DNA of 38,322 nt from Lachnospiraceae bacterium (GTDB lineage Bacteria; Bacillota; Clostridia; Lachnospirales; Lachnospiraceae). Of the stretch, positions 6,619 through 13,540 are shown piece after piece. The notes below the pieces were generated by a model. The model had not been told where the DNA came from. It was given only the letters and a program-made list of their open reading frames with translations, and did not search any database. Each line of letters begins with the position of its first letter. Position 1 is the first letter of the stretch. A program made the translations under genes and the position numbers. Location of the stretch: the NCBI GenBank assembly GCA_900757195.1, contig CAAEMZ010000022.1, forward strand, positions 1 through 38,322, written 5' to 3'.

Positions 6619-7995
6619 TAACCAAAGGCCTGTTTTCTTGTCATAAGAGAAGCCACATTTTTTTCGTATCTTTGCATATTCCCTAAAAACGGTGGCTCTG
6701 GAAATATTTAAAGCTGCCATTACTTCTTCAACAGTCAAATGATTATTTTCTTTTATCATATTTACAATAACCGATTCTCTGTCCGTAAGCTCATTTTCTC
6801 CCTTATATTCTTCAACAGCTGCCCCAGTAACAGGAATATTAATCCGAAAAACATCTCCTTCTATCAGTTCCGGTTTTCCTCCCGCCGTATAAACTGGTGT
6901 GTATTTATACAAATTCCGCACACCGGATCCAATAGTGTCTGCGAAACCAACTGCAACAAAAAATCTCGCCAAAATCGGATTCTTAGGATACGGTGTAAAT
7001 TCTGTCTCTAAAATATTTCCCTGTCTTCTGGCTCTACACCAGTTTTCTGTTCTAATCCAATCTTTTTCAATGATTACCTTAGCCGGAAATGCACTGGAGA
7101 AATCACGATGAACTAAAATATTGCTTACAATCTCTCTTGATATCAGATCCCTTACACTCGCCCTTACATTATCCACCAACGCAAATTTATCCGGAGTATG
7201 TTTTGCAATAAAATCCATTAATAACTCATAACTCTCAATGAGATTCGTTTTGACAATCAATCGATCATCATATCTGTCCAGATTTTCTTTCCTGCATAAC
7301 GCATCTGTTACATATCCTGGTGCACATGACTGTATTACTTCATCTTTACCAAACAATAATATCGCTGCCAGATTATATCCTTGTGTTCCTGTTACAAAAT
7401 CTGTCTCGTATAAACCGGCGCTGATCATAAGCTCTTTGTCAGACATACGTAACCACTCATGTCTGGGATTTCTATTGGAAATCATTCTTCTGACTTTTTC
7501 CATTAAATCCATTCTCAAATGTTCCTCTTTCACATATGGGAATAATTTGCTCTCTGTATAAGAATTACTTTTTCTGGCATAAAGATTTTCCATCTGAATT
7601 GGAGAATCTGTTATATCCATATCACCTTCCTCATTCCGGTCATATACCCGACCAACACACTTTTCTACCGTGGAAGTCGGAGGAACATACATGTACAGCA
7701 ACAGTTTACCGTCATATTCAAATTCTTCCACCGATAAGTACAATGTTGGAGACATTTTCTTTGAATTATTCAATTGATTCACCAAATTTCTCTTTAAATC
7801 TTTCACAGCATTCCGATTTACACCAATAGGAATACCTCCATCTTGAACACCCATAATAATATATCCGCCATATCGATTGGAAAATGCAGATACAGTCTCA
7901 TACACAGAATCATGAATCTGGTTCACACATTCTTTGTATTCTATTGTAATCTTTTCGTCTTTTGAAAGAAGCTCCTGCATTTTTTCAAACGTCAT
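6610..7995 (-). CDS. AlbA_2 (Schlafen-type) DNA-binding domain protein with ATPase-like and wHTH domains
   Basis: 461 residues from the ATG at 7995, with GAGGTG five bases upstream (a TTG one codon earlier is in frame). N-terminal AlbA_2 domain at about 1-120: EYKECV near the start, then GGYIIMGVQDGG and GVNR. The middle part has the GHKL-like C-terminal module of the RecG-like AlbA_2 family (REIVSNILVHRDFS, then GFADTIGSGVRNLYKYTP). The last 70 residues form a winged helix (LTDRESVIVNMIKENNHLTVEEVMAALNISRATVFREYAKIR). Such proteins are widespread putative transcription regulators, often next to mobile elements or defence genes; the ligand and targets are not known. It sits between recombinase remnants and the palindromes at 6458-6618, which are candidate operators. 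That link is inferred only from position. Confidence 0.82.
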   Translation of the reverse strand: MTFEKMQELLSKDEKITIEYKECVNQIHDSVYETVSAFSNRYGGYIIMGVQDGGIPIGVNRNAVKDLKRNLVNQLNNSKKMSPTLYLSVEEFEYDGKLLLYMYVPPTSTVEKCVGRVYDRNEEGDMDITDSPIQMENLYARKSNSYTESKLFPYVKEEHLRMDLMEKVRRMISNRNPRHEWLRMSDKELMISAGLYETDFVTGTQGYNLAAILLFGKDEVIQSCAPGYVTDALCRKENLDRYDDRLIVKTNLIESYELLMDFIAKHTPDKFALVDNVRASVRDLISREIVSNILVHRDFSSAFPAKVIIEKDWIRTENWCRARRQGNILETEFTPYPKNPILARFFVAVGFADTIGSGVRNLYKYTPVYTAGGKPELIEGDVFRINIPVTGAAVEEYKGENELTDRESVIVNMIKENNHLTVEEVMAALNISRATVFREYAKIRKKCGFSYDKKTGLWLVS

Positions 7996-8010
7996 CAAAT
8001 CACCTCAACC

Positions 8011-8106
8011 TTAAGCATCCATTGCTTTTATATTTATTGTCCATCCCTTTGCACTAGTTGATATTTCACCAATCTGTTTTTGGATTTCAAATTTAACTTC
8101 CGCCAT
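8011..8106 (-). pseudogene. Truncated YdbC/PC4-like ORF (31 codons)
   Basis: Short ORF with a good ribosome binding site (GGGAGG and AGGTGG before the ATG at 8106). It reads MAEVKFEIQKQIGEISTSAK, then GWTINIKAMDA and a stop. The first 22 residues match the N-terminus I know for YdbC-like proteins of the PC4 (p15) single-strand DNA-binding family (MAEVKFEIVEHIGVLSTSAK-GW), which are about 75 residues long and common in clostridial mobile elements. The C-terminal two thirds are gone, so it is probably a deletion relic. It lies 15 bases upstream of the AlbA_2 gene and may now act only as its translated leader. Confidence 0.6.
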
Positions 8107-8124
8107 TTTCCACCTACCTCCCTA

Positions 8125-8506
8125 TTACATAATAATTTTATCTCTAATAAATTTACTTACTGTATTACGATTCACCTTATAAATGCGTGCAATCTCATTT
8201 ATTGGCACACCGTGTTCACGCAGATTTTTAATTATTTCCTCTTTTCCGGAAAGTTTTACATGAGAAAACTTTCTTCCTTTCGGCCTGCCAAGAATAACCC
8301 CTTCAGCCTTTTTTCTGGCAAGAGCTTCTCTTGTTCGCTGGCTAATCAAATTTCCGAATCTTATATACTCTGTCGGCAAATTTCTCTGCCACGAAGTTTC
8401 TCAATAAAACCCTCTGATTGGAAATACTATTACTTTCGTCTCCTTCTCCCTCATCTTCCAATGAGAGACGCATGTAAAGAGCAATCTTGTTTCTGACCTT
8501 TCGCAC
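8125..8506 (-). pseudogene. Serine recombinase relic (N- and C-terminal pieces)
   Basis: Two frames hold pieces of serine recombinase. At 8342-8506 the minus strand reads KIALYMRLSLED, then SNSISNQRVLLRNFVAE, the start of a large serine recombinase with the nucleophile region Y-x-R-x-S. A stop at 8342-8344 ends it. At 8125-8379, in another frame, are 84 codons with QRTREALARKKAEG, GRPKG and a helix-turn-helix (INEIARIYKVNRNTVSKFI), typical of the C-terminus of resolvase/invertase proteins. The catalytic core between them is missing, so the gene is an internal-deletion remnant and cannot encode an active enzyme. The small C-terminal piece could still be translated as a DNA-binding peptide from its TTG, which is unlikely. 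Confidence 0.72.
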
Positions 8507-8695
8507 TGAAACCACCGTGAGTTATATTAGTGCAAAAAGGATTTGAACTACCAAATTTTGATTCAAACAGGCCTATCCTTACTCAAAACCGCCATGGATT
8601 TTGGCATTTTTCTGTAGAACGAAATCAGCGAAATACCTTGTATTTACTGGGTTCTTGCTAACTTGACACTATAATAACACACTTCCCTGAATAAA

Positions 8696-8729
8696 TCAAA
8701 AAGGCGTACCGCCGGAGCGATACGCCTTT
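8696..8729 (-). terminator. Intrinsic terminator after rplL
   Basis: Stem AAAGGCGTA (8700-8708) with TACGCCTTT (8721-8729), a 12-base GC-rich loop and a T-run on the minus strand. It lies 18 bases after the rplL stop and ends the rplJ-rplL transcript. Confidence 0.88.
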
Positions 8730-8746
8730 CATATAGATATGCCAAA

Positions 8747-9121
8747 TTATTTGATTGTAACTTTAGCACCTTCAGCTTCGAATTTAGCTTTGATTTCTTC
8801 AGCTTCTTCTTTGCTTGCGCCTTCTTTAACCATTTTTGGAGCGCTGTCAACAGCTTCTTTAGCTTCTTTTAAGCCAAGACCTGTAACTTCACGAACAACT
8901 TTGATGACTTTAACTTTGTTAGGACCAACTTCTGTTAATTCAACATCAAATTCTGTTTTTTCTTCTGCTGCTGCTTCGCCAGCGCCTGCTGCTGCTACAA
9001 CAACACCTGCTGCTGCGGATACACCAAATTCTTCTTCACATGCTTTTACTAATTCATTTAATTCTAATACGGATAACTCTTTGATAGCTTCGATAAATTC
9101 AGCTGTAGTTAATTTTGCCAT
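8747..9121 (-). CDS. rplL: Ribosomal protein bL12 (L7/L12)
   Basis: Stalk protein of the 50S subunit that recruits translation GTPases; 124 residues, normal length. The N-terminal dimerisation part (MAKLTTAEFIEAIKELSVLELNELVKACEEEFGV) is followed by an Ala-rich hinge (about 36-52) and the conserved C-terminal domain (KTEFDVELTEVGPNKVKVIKVVRE, GLGLKEAKEAVDSAP, then the KEGASKEEAEEIK helix). The ATG at 9121 has GGAGG upstream. It is the last gene of the rplJ-rplL unit, 55 bases after rplJ, and is closed by the terminator at 8696-8729. In most bacteria rpoB follows; here it does not. Confidence 0.98.
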   Translation of the reverse strand: MAKLTTAEFIEAIKELSVLELNELVKACEEEFGVSAAAGVVVAAAGAGEAAAEEKTEFDVELTEVGPNKVKVIKVVREVTGLGLKEAKEAVDSAPKMVKEGASKEEAEEIKAKFEAEGAKVTIK

Positions 9122-9176
9122 TATTTTTTACCTCCAATTAAATTTTAATAGGTTTTACGTTCTTAATCTCTAAAGA

Positions 9177-9671
9177 TTAAGCTGCAGTTTCATCTTTTTC
9201 TGCGATCTGTTTAATAACACGAGCAAAGTTTGCAATAGGAGACTGGATACTTCCAAGTAATTTTCCAAGAAGTACTTCTTTGGAAGGAATTGTTGCAATA
9301 ACTTTGATCATCTGTTCGTCGTAGTATTCGCCAGCTACGATACCTGCCTTGAATTCAAGGTTTGGCATCTTTTTGCTTGCTTCGTTTAAGACTCTGGCTG
9401 GTGCTGTTGCATCCTCAGAGCTTACAGCGATCGCTGTCGGGCCTTCAAGAACAGCTGCGATTTTTTCCCATTCTGTTCCTTCTACGGCACGTTTGATTAA
9501 TGTGTTCTTATAAACTTTATAAGTTACACCTGCTTCTCTTAAAGATTTACGAAGCTGTGTATCTTCTTCAACTGTAAGACCACGGTAATCAACAGCAACT
9601 AATGCTTCTGCATCTTTAAGTAATGCAGCGATTTCATCTACGACTGGCTGTTTTAATTCAACTTTTGCCAC
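9177..9671 (-). CDS. rplJ: Ribosomal protein uL10
   Basis: Base of the L10-L12 stalk, binding 23S rRNA; 164 residues. The start is GTG at 9671, with AAGGAGGTG eight bases upstream, giving MAKVELKQPVVDEIAALL. The frame stays open further up to 9731, but that part is the attenuator hairpin of the leader and not protein. Conserved features: VAVDYRGLTVEEDTQLRKSLREAG, YKVYKNTLIKRA and EGPTAIAVS, with a C-terminal helix that carries the L12 dimers. It is preceded by its own promoter and an L10 leader, so expression is likely tuned by free L10(L12). Confidence 0.97.
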   Translation of the reverse strand: MAKVELKQPVVDEIAALLKDAEALVAVDYRGLTVEEDTQLRKSLREAGVTYKVYKNTLIKRAVEGTEWEKIAAVLEGPTAIAVSSEDATAPARVLNEASKKMPNLEFKAGIVAGEYYDEQMIKVIATIPSKEVLLGKLLGSIQSPIANFARVIKQIAEKDETAA

Positions 9672-9711
9672 GTTGGTGCACCTCCTTGTAGATTTTAAGT
9701 GTACCGCCATA

Positions 9712-9851
9712 GAAAAAACCTCTCTATCCATGGACAGAGAGGTCTTATAAACTATTCAAACATATCTGAAAATCAGATGCGTATAGTTCTCCCTCGGCAG
9801 GCGTTCATAACTTACACCATTACGGTACCTGCTGTCTCTGGCAGCATTCGC
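9712..9851 (-). ncRNA. L10 leader (ribosomal protein autoregulatory leader with attenuator)
   Basis: The 180-base untranslated leader of rplJ has the expected L10-leader parts on the minus strand: a segment with AGACAGCAGGTACCG, then CGCCTGCCGAGGGAGAA, and finally an intrinsic terminator whose stem (9718-9743: ACCTCTCT with AGAGAGGT) is followed by six T residues (9712-9717). In this family, L10(L12) bound to the leader favours termination. Assigned from these landmarks and position; a covariance-model match was not run. Confidence 0.85.
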
Positions 9852-9857
9852 TTTAAT

Positions 9858-9886
9858 AATATATCACCTTTTAAAGTGGTTGTCAA
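9858..9886 (-). promoter_or_regulatory. Promoter of rplJ-rplL
   Basis: On the minus strand: TTGACA (9881-9886), 17-base spacer, TATATT (9858-9863), predicted start near 9851, just before the L10 leader. It lies right after the rplA stop, so rplJ-rplL can be transcribed apart from rplK-rplA. Confidence 0.85.
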
Positions 9887-9901
9887 TCAAAAAACCAACA
9901 A

Positions 9902-10594
9902 TTATGCTAATTTTACAGGGTTAAGTTTGATACCAGGTCCCATAGTGGAAGTGATAACAACGCTCTTTAAGTACTGACCTTTAGCAGCGGCTGGTTTTGC
10001 CTTATTGATTGCTCCGATTAATGTATGGAAGTTGTCCGCTAACTTTTCTTCTGTGAAAGAAGCTTTTCCGATTGGCACATGAATGATGTTGGATTTATCA
10101 AGTCTGTATTCAATCTTACCAGCTTTGATATCATTAATCGCTTTTGTTACGTCCATAGTAACTGTACCAGCTTTAGGGTTTGGCATTAAGCCTTTAGGTC
10201 CGAGAACACGACCCAGACGACCTACGATACCCATCATGTCCGGTGTAGCAACAACAACGTCGAAGTCTAACCATCCTTCTTTCTGGATTCTTGGTACTAA
10301 TTCTTCGCCGCCTACGAAATCTGCTCCGGCTGCTTCTGCTTCTGCAACTTTATCGCCTTTTGCAAATACGAGTACACGAACAGTTTTACCGGTTCCGTGT
10401 GGAAGAACGACAGCACCACGAACCTGCTGGTCAGCGTGACGTCCGTCAACACCCAGACGAATGTGTGCTTCGATTGTTTCATCAAATTTAGCGTTAGCTG
10501 TTTTCTTTAAAATACTTACTGCTTCATCAACATCATAAAGAGTTGCGCGGTCTACTAATTTTGCAGACTCAACATATCTCTTACCTTTTTTCAT
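9902..10594 (-). CDS. rplA: Ribosomal protein uL1
   Basis: L1-stalk protein of the 50S subunit, which moves deacylated tRNA out of the E site and often represses its own mRNA; 230 residues, normal. The conserved L1 core is plain: HIRLGVDGRHADQQVRGAVVLPHGTGK, FVGGEELVPRIQKEGWLDFDVVVATPD and GRLGRVLGPKGLMPNPKAGTVT. The ATG at 10594 has AAGGAGG about nine bases upstream. It follows rplK after an unusually long 209-base gap that holds a probable L1-binding hairpin and a repeat element. Confidence 0.98.
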   Translation of the reverse strand: MKKGKRYVESAKLVDRATLYDVDEAVSILKKTANAKFDETIEAHIRLGVDGRHADQQVRGAVVLPHGTGKTVRVLVFAKGDKVAEAEAAGADFVGGEELVPRIQKEGWLDFDVVVATPDMMGIVGRLGRVLGPKGLMPNPKAGTVTMDVTKAINDIKAGKIEYRLDKSNIIHVPIGKASFTEEKLADNFHTLIGAINKAKPAAAKGQYLKSVVITSTMGPGIKLNPVKLA

Positions 10595-10611
10595 GATTAA
10601 AAATCCTCCTT

Positions 10612-10639
10612 GTGGTAATATCGGGAGCTACCCTCCCAC
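10612..10639 (-). promoter_or_regulatory. Probable L1-binding mRNA hairpin before rplA
   Basis: The minus strand reads GTGGGAGGG, a short loop, then CCCGATATTACCAC. The outer GTGG/CCAC pair, inner GAG/CTC stem and one-sided A/U-rich bulge copy the L1 site of 23S rRNA (GGUGGGAG with GAAAUACCACC). The same element occurs before rplK at 11252-11279. L1 feedback on these mRNAs is known in other bacteria; here it is inferred from sequence form. Confidence 0.55.
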
Positions 10640-10803
10640 GGTCTGTATAATTTCAATAATATCACGGGTACGTTCGCTCAACTAAAACGAACGGGTGTGT
10701 TCGCTCAACTATAACTCGGCGCTGCCTCGTTAAGGTTCGCGAACGGCCTCGCACTAAGTTCAACCTTCGCTTTAACGCTCGGTTTCACCAAGTTGCTTTC
10801 GGC
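10640..10803. repeat. Repeat-rich element between rplK and rplA
   Basis: Directly after the rplK stop lie about 160 bases of noncoding DNA. They hold two direct copies of a 19-bp unit (GGGTACGTTCGCTCAACTA at 10666-10684; the 10693-10711 copy differs at two bases), a perfect palindrome GTTCGCGAAC (10735-10744), and an imperfect inverted pair CGTTAAGGTT / AACCTTCGCTTTAACG flanking it. This looks like a small palindromic intergenic repeat (REP- or MITE-like). Function unknown. Confidence 0.6.
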
Positions 10804-11229
10804 CTACTCTTCAACAACAATGCCCATGCTTCGTGCAGTACCAGCGATCATGCTGATTGCTGCATCAAGATTTGCTGCATTTAAGTCAGGCATTTTCATT
10901 TCAGCGATTTTCTGAATTTCTTCTTTGGAAATTGTAGCAACTTTTGTCTTGTTCGGTACTGCAGAACCAGACTTCAGGCTACAAGCTTTCTTTAACAGAA
11001 CTGCTGCCGGTGGAGTTTTTGTGATGAAGCTGAAGCTTCTGTCATTGTAAACTGTGATAACAACAGGGATGATTAAATCGCCCTTGTCTGCAGTTCTTGC
11101 ATTAAATTCTTTTGTAAACTGTACGATATTTACACCATGCTGACCTAAAGCAGGACCAACCGGTGGTGCTGGTGTTGCTTTACCAGCAGGAATCTGTAAT
11201 TTAATATATCCTGTGACTTTCTTTGCCAT
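10804..11229 (-). CDS. rplK: Ribosomal protein uL11
   Basis: 50S protein of the GTPase-associated centre, bound to 23S rRNA next to the L10-L12 stalk; 141 residues, the usual length. Conserved features: KLQIPAGKATPAPPVGPALGQHGVNI, FTKEFNA, KTPPAAVLLKKA and GTARSMGIVVE. The ATG at 11229 has AGGAGG nine bases upstream. It follows nusG by about 80 bases, with an L1-type leader hairpin between. Confidence 0.98.
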   Translation of the reverse strand: MAKKVTGYIKLQIPAGKATPAPPVGPALGQHGVNIVQFTKEFNARTADKGDLIIPVVITVYNDRSFSFITKTPPAAVLLKKACSLKSGSAVPNKTKVATISKEEIQKIAEMKMPDLNAANLDAAISMIAGTARSMGIVVEE

Positions 11230-11251
11230 AATAGCATACCTCCTGAATATT

Positions 11252-11279
11252 GTGGTAATTTCGGGAATGTCCCTCCCAC
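11252..11279 (-). promoter_or_regulatory. Probable L1-binding mRNA hairpin before rplK
   Basis: The minus strand reads GTGGGAGGG, a short loop, then CCCGAAATTACCAC, nearly identical to the element before rplA. It lies 22 bases upstream of the rplK ATG, right before its ribosome binding site, a position suited to translational repression by L1. Confidence 0.55.
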
Positions 11280-11309
11280 GGTCCGCATCCTGTGCGAACG
11301 ACTTTTGTG

Positions 11310-11825
11310 TTACATTCTTCGAATATCTAAGACGCTGATTTCCACAGCTGTCTCTCTGCCGAACATCTCAACGCCGATGGTTACAGACTGTTTTGCCTGA
11401 TTAATACTGCGGATAATACCCACCGTTTCTTCCCAGGCACCGGAAACAACCCGTACGGCGTCGCCGACTTCATAATCAATCTGAACTTTTTCGCTGCTGA
11501 TTCCCAGAGGAGCCATCTCAGCCTCCGTCAGAGGAACAGGTTTTGACTCCGGTCCGACAAATCCGGTAACACCTCTGGTATTACGTACAACGTACCATGT
11601 TTCATCGTTCATAATCATGTGGAGCAGAACATATCCCGGGAAGAGTTTTTTCTGAACGCTCTTTTTCTGACCGTTCTTTACTTCCATAACATTCTGCATC
11701 GGCACCTGAACGTCTAAAATCTGGTCTTCCAGATGTAAATTCTGGATGGATTTTTCGATATTCGCCTTCACTTTGTTTTCATAGCCTGAATAGGTATGGA
11801 CTACATACCATTTTGCTTCTGCCAT
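11310..11825 (-). CDS. nusG: Transcription termination/antitermination factor NusG
   Basis: RNA polymerase-binding elongation factor; 171 residues from the ATG at 11825 (MAEAKWYVVHTYSGYENKVKANIE), with GAAAGGTG upstream. The frame is open 20 codons further, but that stretch overlaps secE and is not conserved. An NGN domain (residues 1-110, with KLFPGYVLLHM, WYVVRNTRGVTGFVG and PVPLTEAE) and a KOW domain (about 120-171, with YEVGDAVRVVSGAWEETVGII and VTIGVEMFGRETAVEI) are both complete. It lies in the usual secE-nusG-rplK order. Confidence 0.97.
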   Translation of the reverse strand: MAEAKWYVVHTYSGYENKVKANIEKSIQNLHLEDQILDVQVPMQNVMEVKNGQKKSVQKKLFPGYVLLHMIMNDETWYVVRNTRGVTGFVGPESKPVPLTEAEMAPLGISSEKVQIDYEVGDAVRVVSGAWEETVGIIRSINQAKQSVTIGVEMFGRETAVEISVLDIRRM

Positions 11826-11838
11826 AATTTCACCTTTC

Positions 11839-12039
11839 CTACAGCGAAATAATAAAATCGACTCCGTAACGGAGAACGATGTCAAGTAATGCGATTAACA
11901 CACCCAATAACACGGATACGACAACCACAGCCGTTGTTTCCTTGCGGACGGTTGTTTTATCCGGCCAGATAACCTTTTTAAATTCGGCCTTAATCTGGCT
12001 GAGTTTCCCAGGCTTGCTTGTTCTTTCTGTATCGCCCAT
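11839..12039 (-). CDS. secE: Preprotein translocase subunit SecE
   Basis: Small essential subunit of the SecYEG channel; 66 residues with one membrane helix (about 38-61, TTAVVVVSVLLGVLIALLDIVL). It has the conserved cytoplasmic stretch FKKVIWPDKTTVRKET just before the helix, the SecE signature. The ATG at 12039 has GGAG eight bases upstream; a GTG three codons earlier is also possible. It ends 13 bases before nusG and follows rpmG. Confidence 0.95.
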   Translation of the reverse strand: MGDTERTSKPGKLSQIKAEFKKVIWPDKTTVRKETTAVVVVSVLLGVLIALLDIVLRYGVDFIISL

Positions 12040-12064
12040 ATGATTCACTCCCTGCCATCGCTAA

Positions 12065-12214
12065 TTACTTGGTTTCTTTGTGTAATGTGTGTTTTTTACA
12101 GAATCTGCAGTATTTCTTTGTTTCCATTCTGTCCGGATGAGCTTTTTTCTCTTTCGTCAGGTTGTAATTACGCTGCTTACATTCTGTACATGCCAATGTG
12201 ATCTTAACGCGCAC
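12065..12214 (-). CDS. rpmG: Ribosomal protein bL33, zinc-binding type
   Basis: 49 residues from a GTG start at 12214 (MRVKITLACTECKQRNY, ending KYCRFCKKHTLHKETK), with GGAGGT upstream. Two CxxC pairs (CTEC and CRFC) show the zinc-binding form of L33. First gene of the rpmG-secE-nusG-rplK-rplA unit, 25 bases before secE. It is short and starts with GTG, so it is easily missed by ORF calling. Confidence 0.95.
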   Translation of the reverse strand: MRVKITLACTECKQRNYNLTKEKKAHPDRMETKKYCRFCKKHTLHKETK

Positions 12215-12293
12215 AACTTCCACCTCCACTTAAATTTATTTTGATGGTCTTTAATTTTAGGCATAAAAAAAAGACCGCTTCCATAGCCCATTC

Positions 12294-12323
12294 ATTATAC
12301 AACAAGACTATATTCGCCGTCAA
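12294..12323 (-). promoter_or_regulatory. Promoter of the rpmG-secE-nusG-rplK-rplA operon
   Basis: On the minus strand: TTGACG (12318-12323), 18-base spacer, TATAAT (12294-12299, preceded by TTG), start near 12287. This leaves a leader of about 70 bases before the rpmG GTG. Confidence 0.8.
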
Positions 12324-12368
12324 CTCTATTTTTGTAGTTTTTTCCTGTTTTTATGCTGAAAATCCGCC

Positions 12369-13085
12369 TTATCCATCGCCATAACCTGTGCACAAAGTAA
12401 AAAAATACACTTCTTCCGCACCGGCTTCCTTCAAAATCTGACCGCAGACTTCCATCGTACTTCCTGTTGTATAAATATCGTCGACCAGCATGACCCGCCG
12501 AAGGTCCTCAGGAAATTGTCGGATTTCCATGGATTTTGCCAGATTATGTCGACGCTCACGGCCGGAAATGCCCTTCTGAGGCTCTGTCCAGCGATTCCGG
12601 TATAATATCCGGCCATTTTCCGGTATTCCCATCCGTTTCCCTACAGCCCTGGCCAGCAGCTCCGCCTGATTAAATCCCCGCATCCGCTTTTTCCGCGAGT
12701 GAAGGGGTACAGGAATCAAAGCCTCCGGCCGCTTCCGTCGGATCCATCCGCCCAGGTTCCGGACCACTTCTTCCGCATAGAAATCCGTATAGCTTTTCAT
12801 ACCCTGGTATTTATAATCCAGCACGGATTTGCGTATATTCCCGCCATAAAGCCATAGAGCCCTTCCGCTGTCAAAGCTTTTTCCGTGATCCACCCTGTTC
12901 CGGAAACAATCCAGACAGAATTCTCCGGCGGCATCCGCTATGGGCTTTCCGCACCGCCTGCATCTCGGCTCACGGATCCACGGCAGCTTTTCATAGCATG
13001 ACCTGTGCACCTTTCCTTCCTCCAATGTCAGTATCTCACCGCACAGCGGACATCTCGGAGGAAAAATCAAATTCAGTAAATCCAT
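12369..13085 (-). CDS. comF: ComF-family phosphoribosyltransferase-like protein
   Basis: 238 residues from the ATG at 13085 (MDLLNLIFPPRCPLC). An N-terminal zinc-ribbon pair (CPLC, then CRRCGKPI and CLDC) precedes a type I PRTase fold with the PRPP loop VMLVDDIYTTGSTM near the C-terminus and the ComF motif IPVPLHSRKKRMRGFNQAELLA. ComF takes part in DNA uptake during competence in Bacillus; in clostridia its role is unclear. The start is uncertain: the frame is open to 13184, but the family usually begins just before the CPxC motif. The ribosome binding site is weak (AAAGGT about 11 bases away). Confidence 0.9.
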   Translation of the reverse strand: MDLLNLIFPPRCPLCGEILTLEEGKVHRSCYEKLPWIREPRCRRCGKPIADAAGEFCLDCFRNRVDHGKSFDSGRALWLYGGNIRKSVLDYKYQGMKSYTDFYAEEVVRNLGGWIRRKRPEALIPVPLHSRKKRMRGFNQAELLARAVGKRMGIPENGRILYRNRWTEPQKGISGRERRHNLAKSMEIRQFPEDLRRVMLVDDIYTTGSTMEVCGQILKEAGAEEVYFFTLCTGYGDG

Positions 13086-13185
13086 CCCTTCATCCGACCT
13101 TTTCTTTTCAAATCGGTGCCGGACGAATCGCATCCGGCACCGCCATTTGCTCATTTTCACTGTTTCATCTGGTAACAGCGACATA

Positions 13186-13497
13186 CAAAGGTTATTCTTA
13201 ATAAATCTTGACTTGTTGACTAAATAAAAATGTTCCCATAAGAATGATCTTCCAGGAGGACATATGGGTTTTCGACTGCCTATCTTCTGTAACTAGCCTC
13301 CTTTTTTTCCAAAATTCTATGTGCCTCCTGGTTCCTCTCTAATTATTCATCCGTGTACTCCTGCTATTTGTGACCGGATTTTTAAATATTTTTCTTTTTT
13401 ATCTCTTTTGCATAAATTATCATTTTGAAATTATGCACTTTTACCATGATTTTCTTCTGAGTCGACCTTCTCTGCCCGATATTCCGTGGAAATCCCA
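13186..13497. other. AT-rich spacer between comF and the LCP gene, with a tiny ORF
   Basis: About 310 bases without a recognisable protein gene. On the plus strand at 13264-13296 lies an 11-codon ORF (MGFRLPIFCN and stop) with a perfect AGGAGG four bases before its ATG. The stop is followed at once by CCTCCTTTTTTT, so the ribosome binding site can pair with a downstream CCTCC and a T-run. A weak TTGACT-17-TAAGAA pair lies upstream (13216-13244). The rest is T-rich with no further structure I can support. Confidence 0.4.
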
Positions 13498-13539
13498 AAA
13501 AAGGGAAACCGTCAAAAACTTCTGACGGTTTCCCTTTTT
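13498..13539. terminator. Strong bidirectional terminator
   Basis: Perfect 17-bp arms (13498-13514 and 13523-13539: AAAAAGGGAAACCGTCA and its complement) around an eight-base loop, with T-runs on both strands. It starts two bases beyond the LCP stop and ends that transcript; it also isolates the region toward comF. Confidence 0.93.
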
Positions 13540-13540
13540 A

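Noticed and set aside
8644..8850. 68-codon minus-strand ORF overlapping the end of rplL
   Set aside because: It runs through the rplL terminator and the rplL 3' end in another frame; Lys-rich shadow with no ribosome binding site or family match.
9672..9731. N-terminal extension of rplJ starting MDREVFSMAV
   Set aside because: These codons lie in the attenuator hairpin of the L10 leader; the GTG at 9671 has the proper ribosome binding site and gives the normal L10 N-terminus.
10735..10744. GTTCGCGAAC as an intrinsic terminator after rplK
   Set aside because: No T-run on either side and the arms are only five bases; treated as part of a repeat element.
12040..12370. tRNA-Trp or other tRNA near secE/rpmG
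   Set aside because: tRNA genes are common at this place, but I find no cloverleaf or T-arm sequence in the gaps of this operon.
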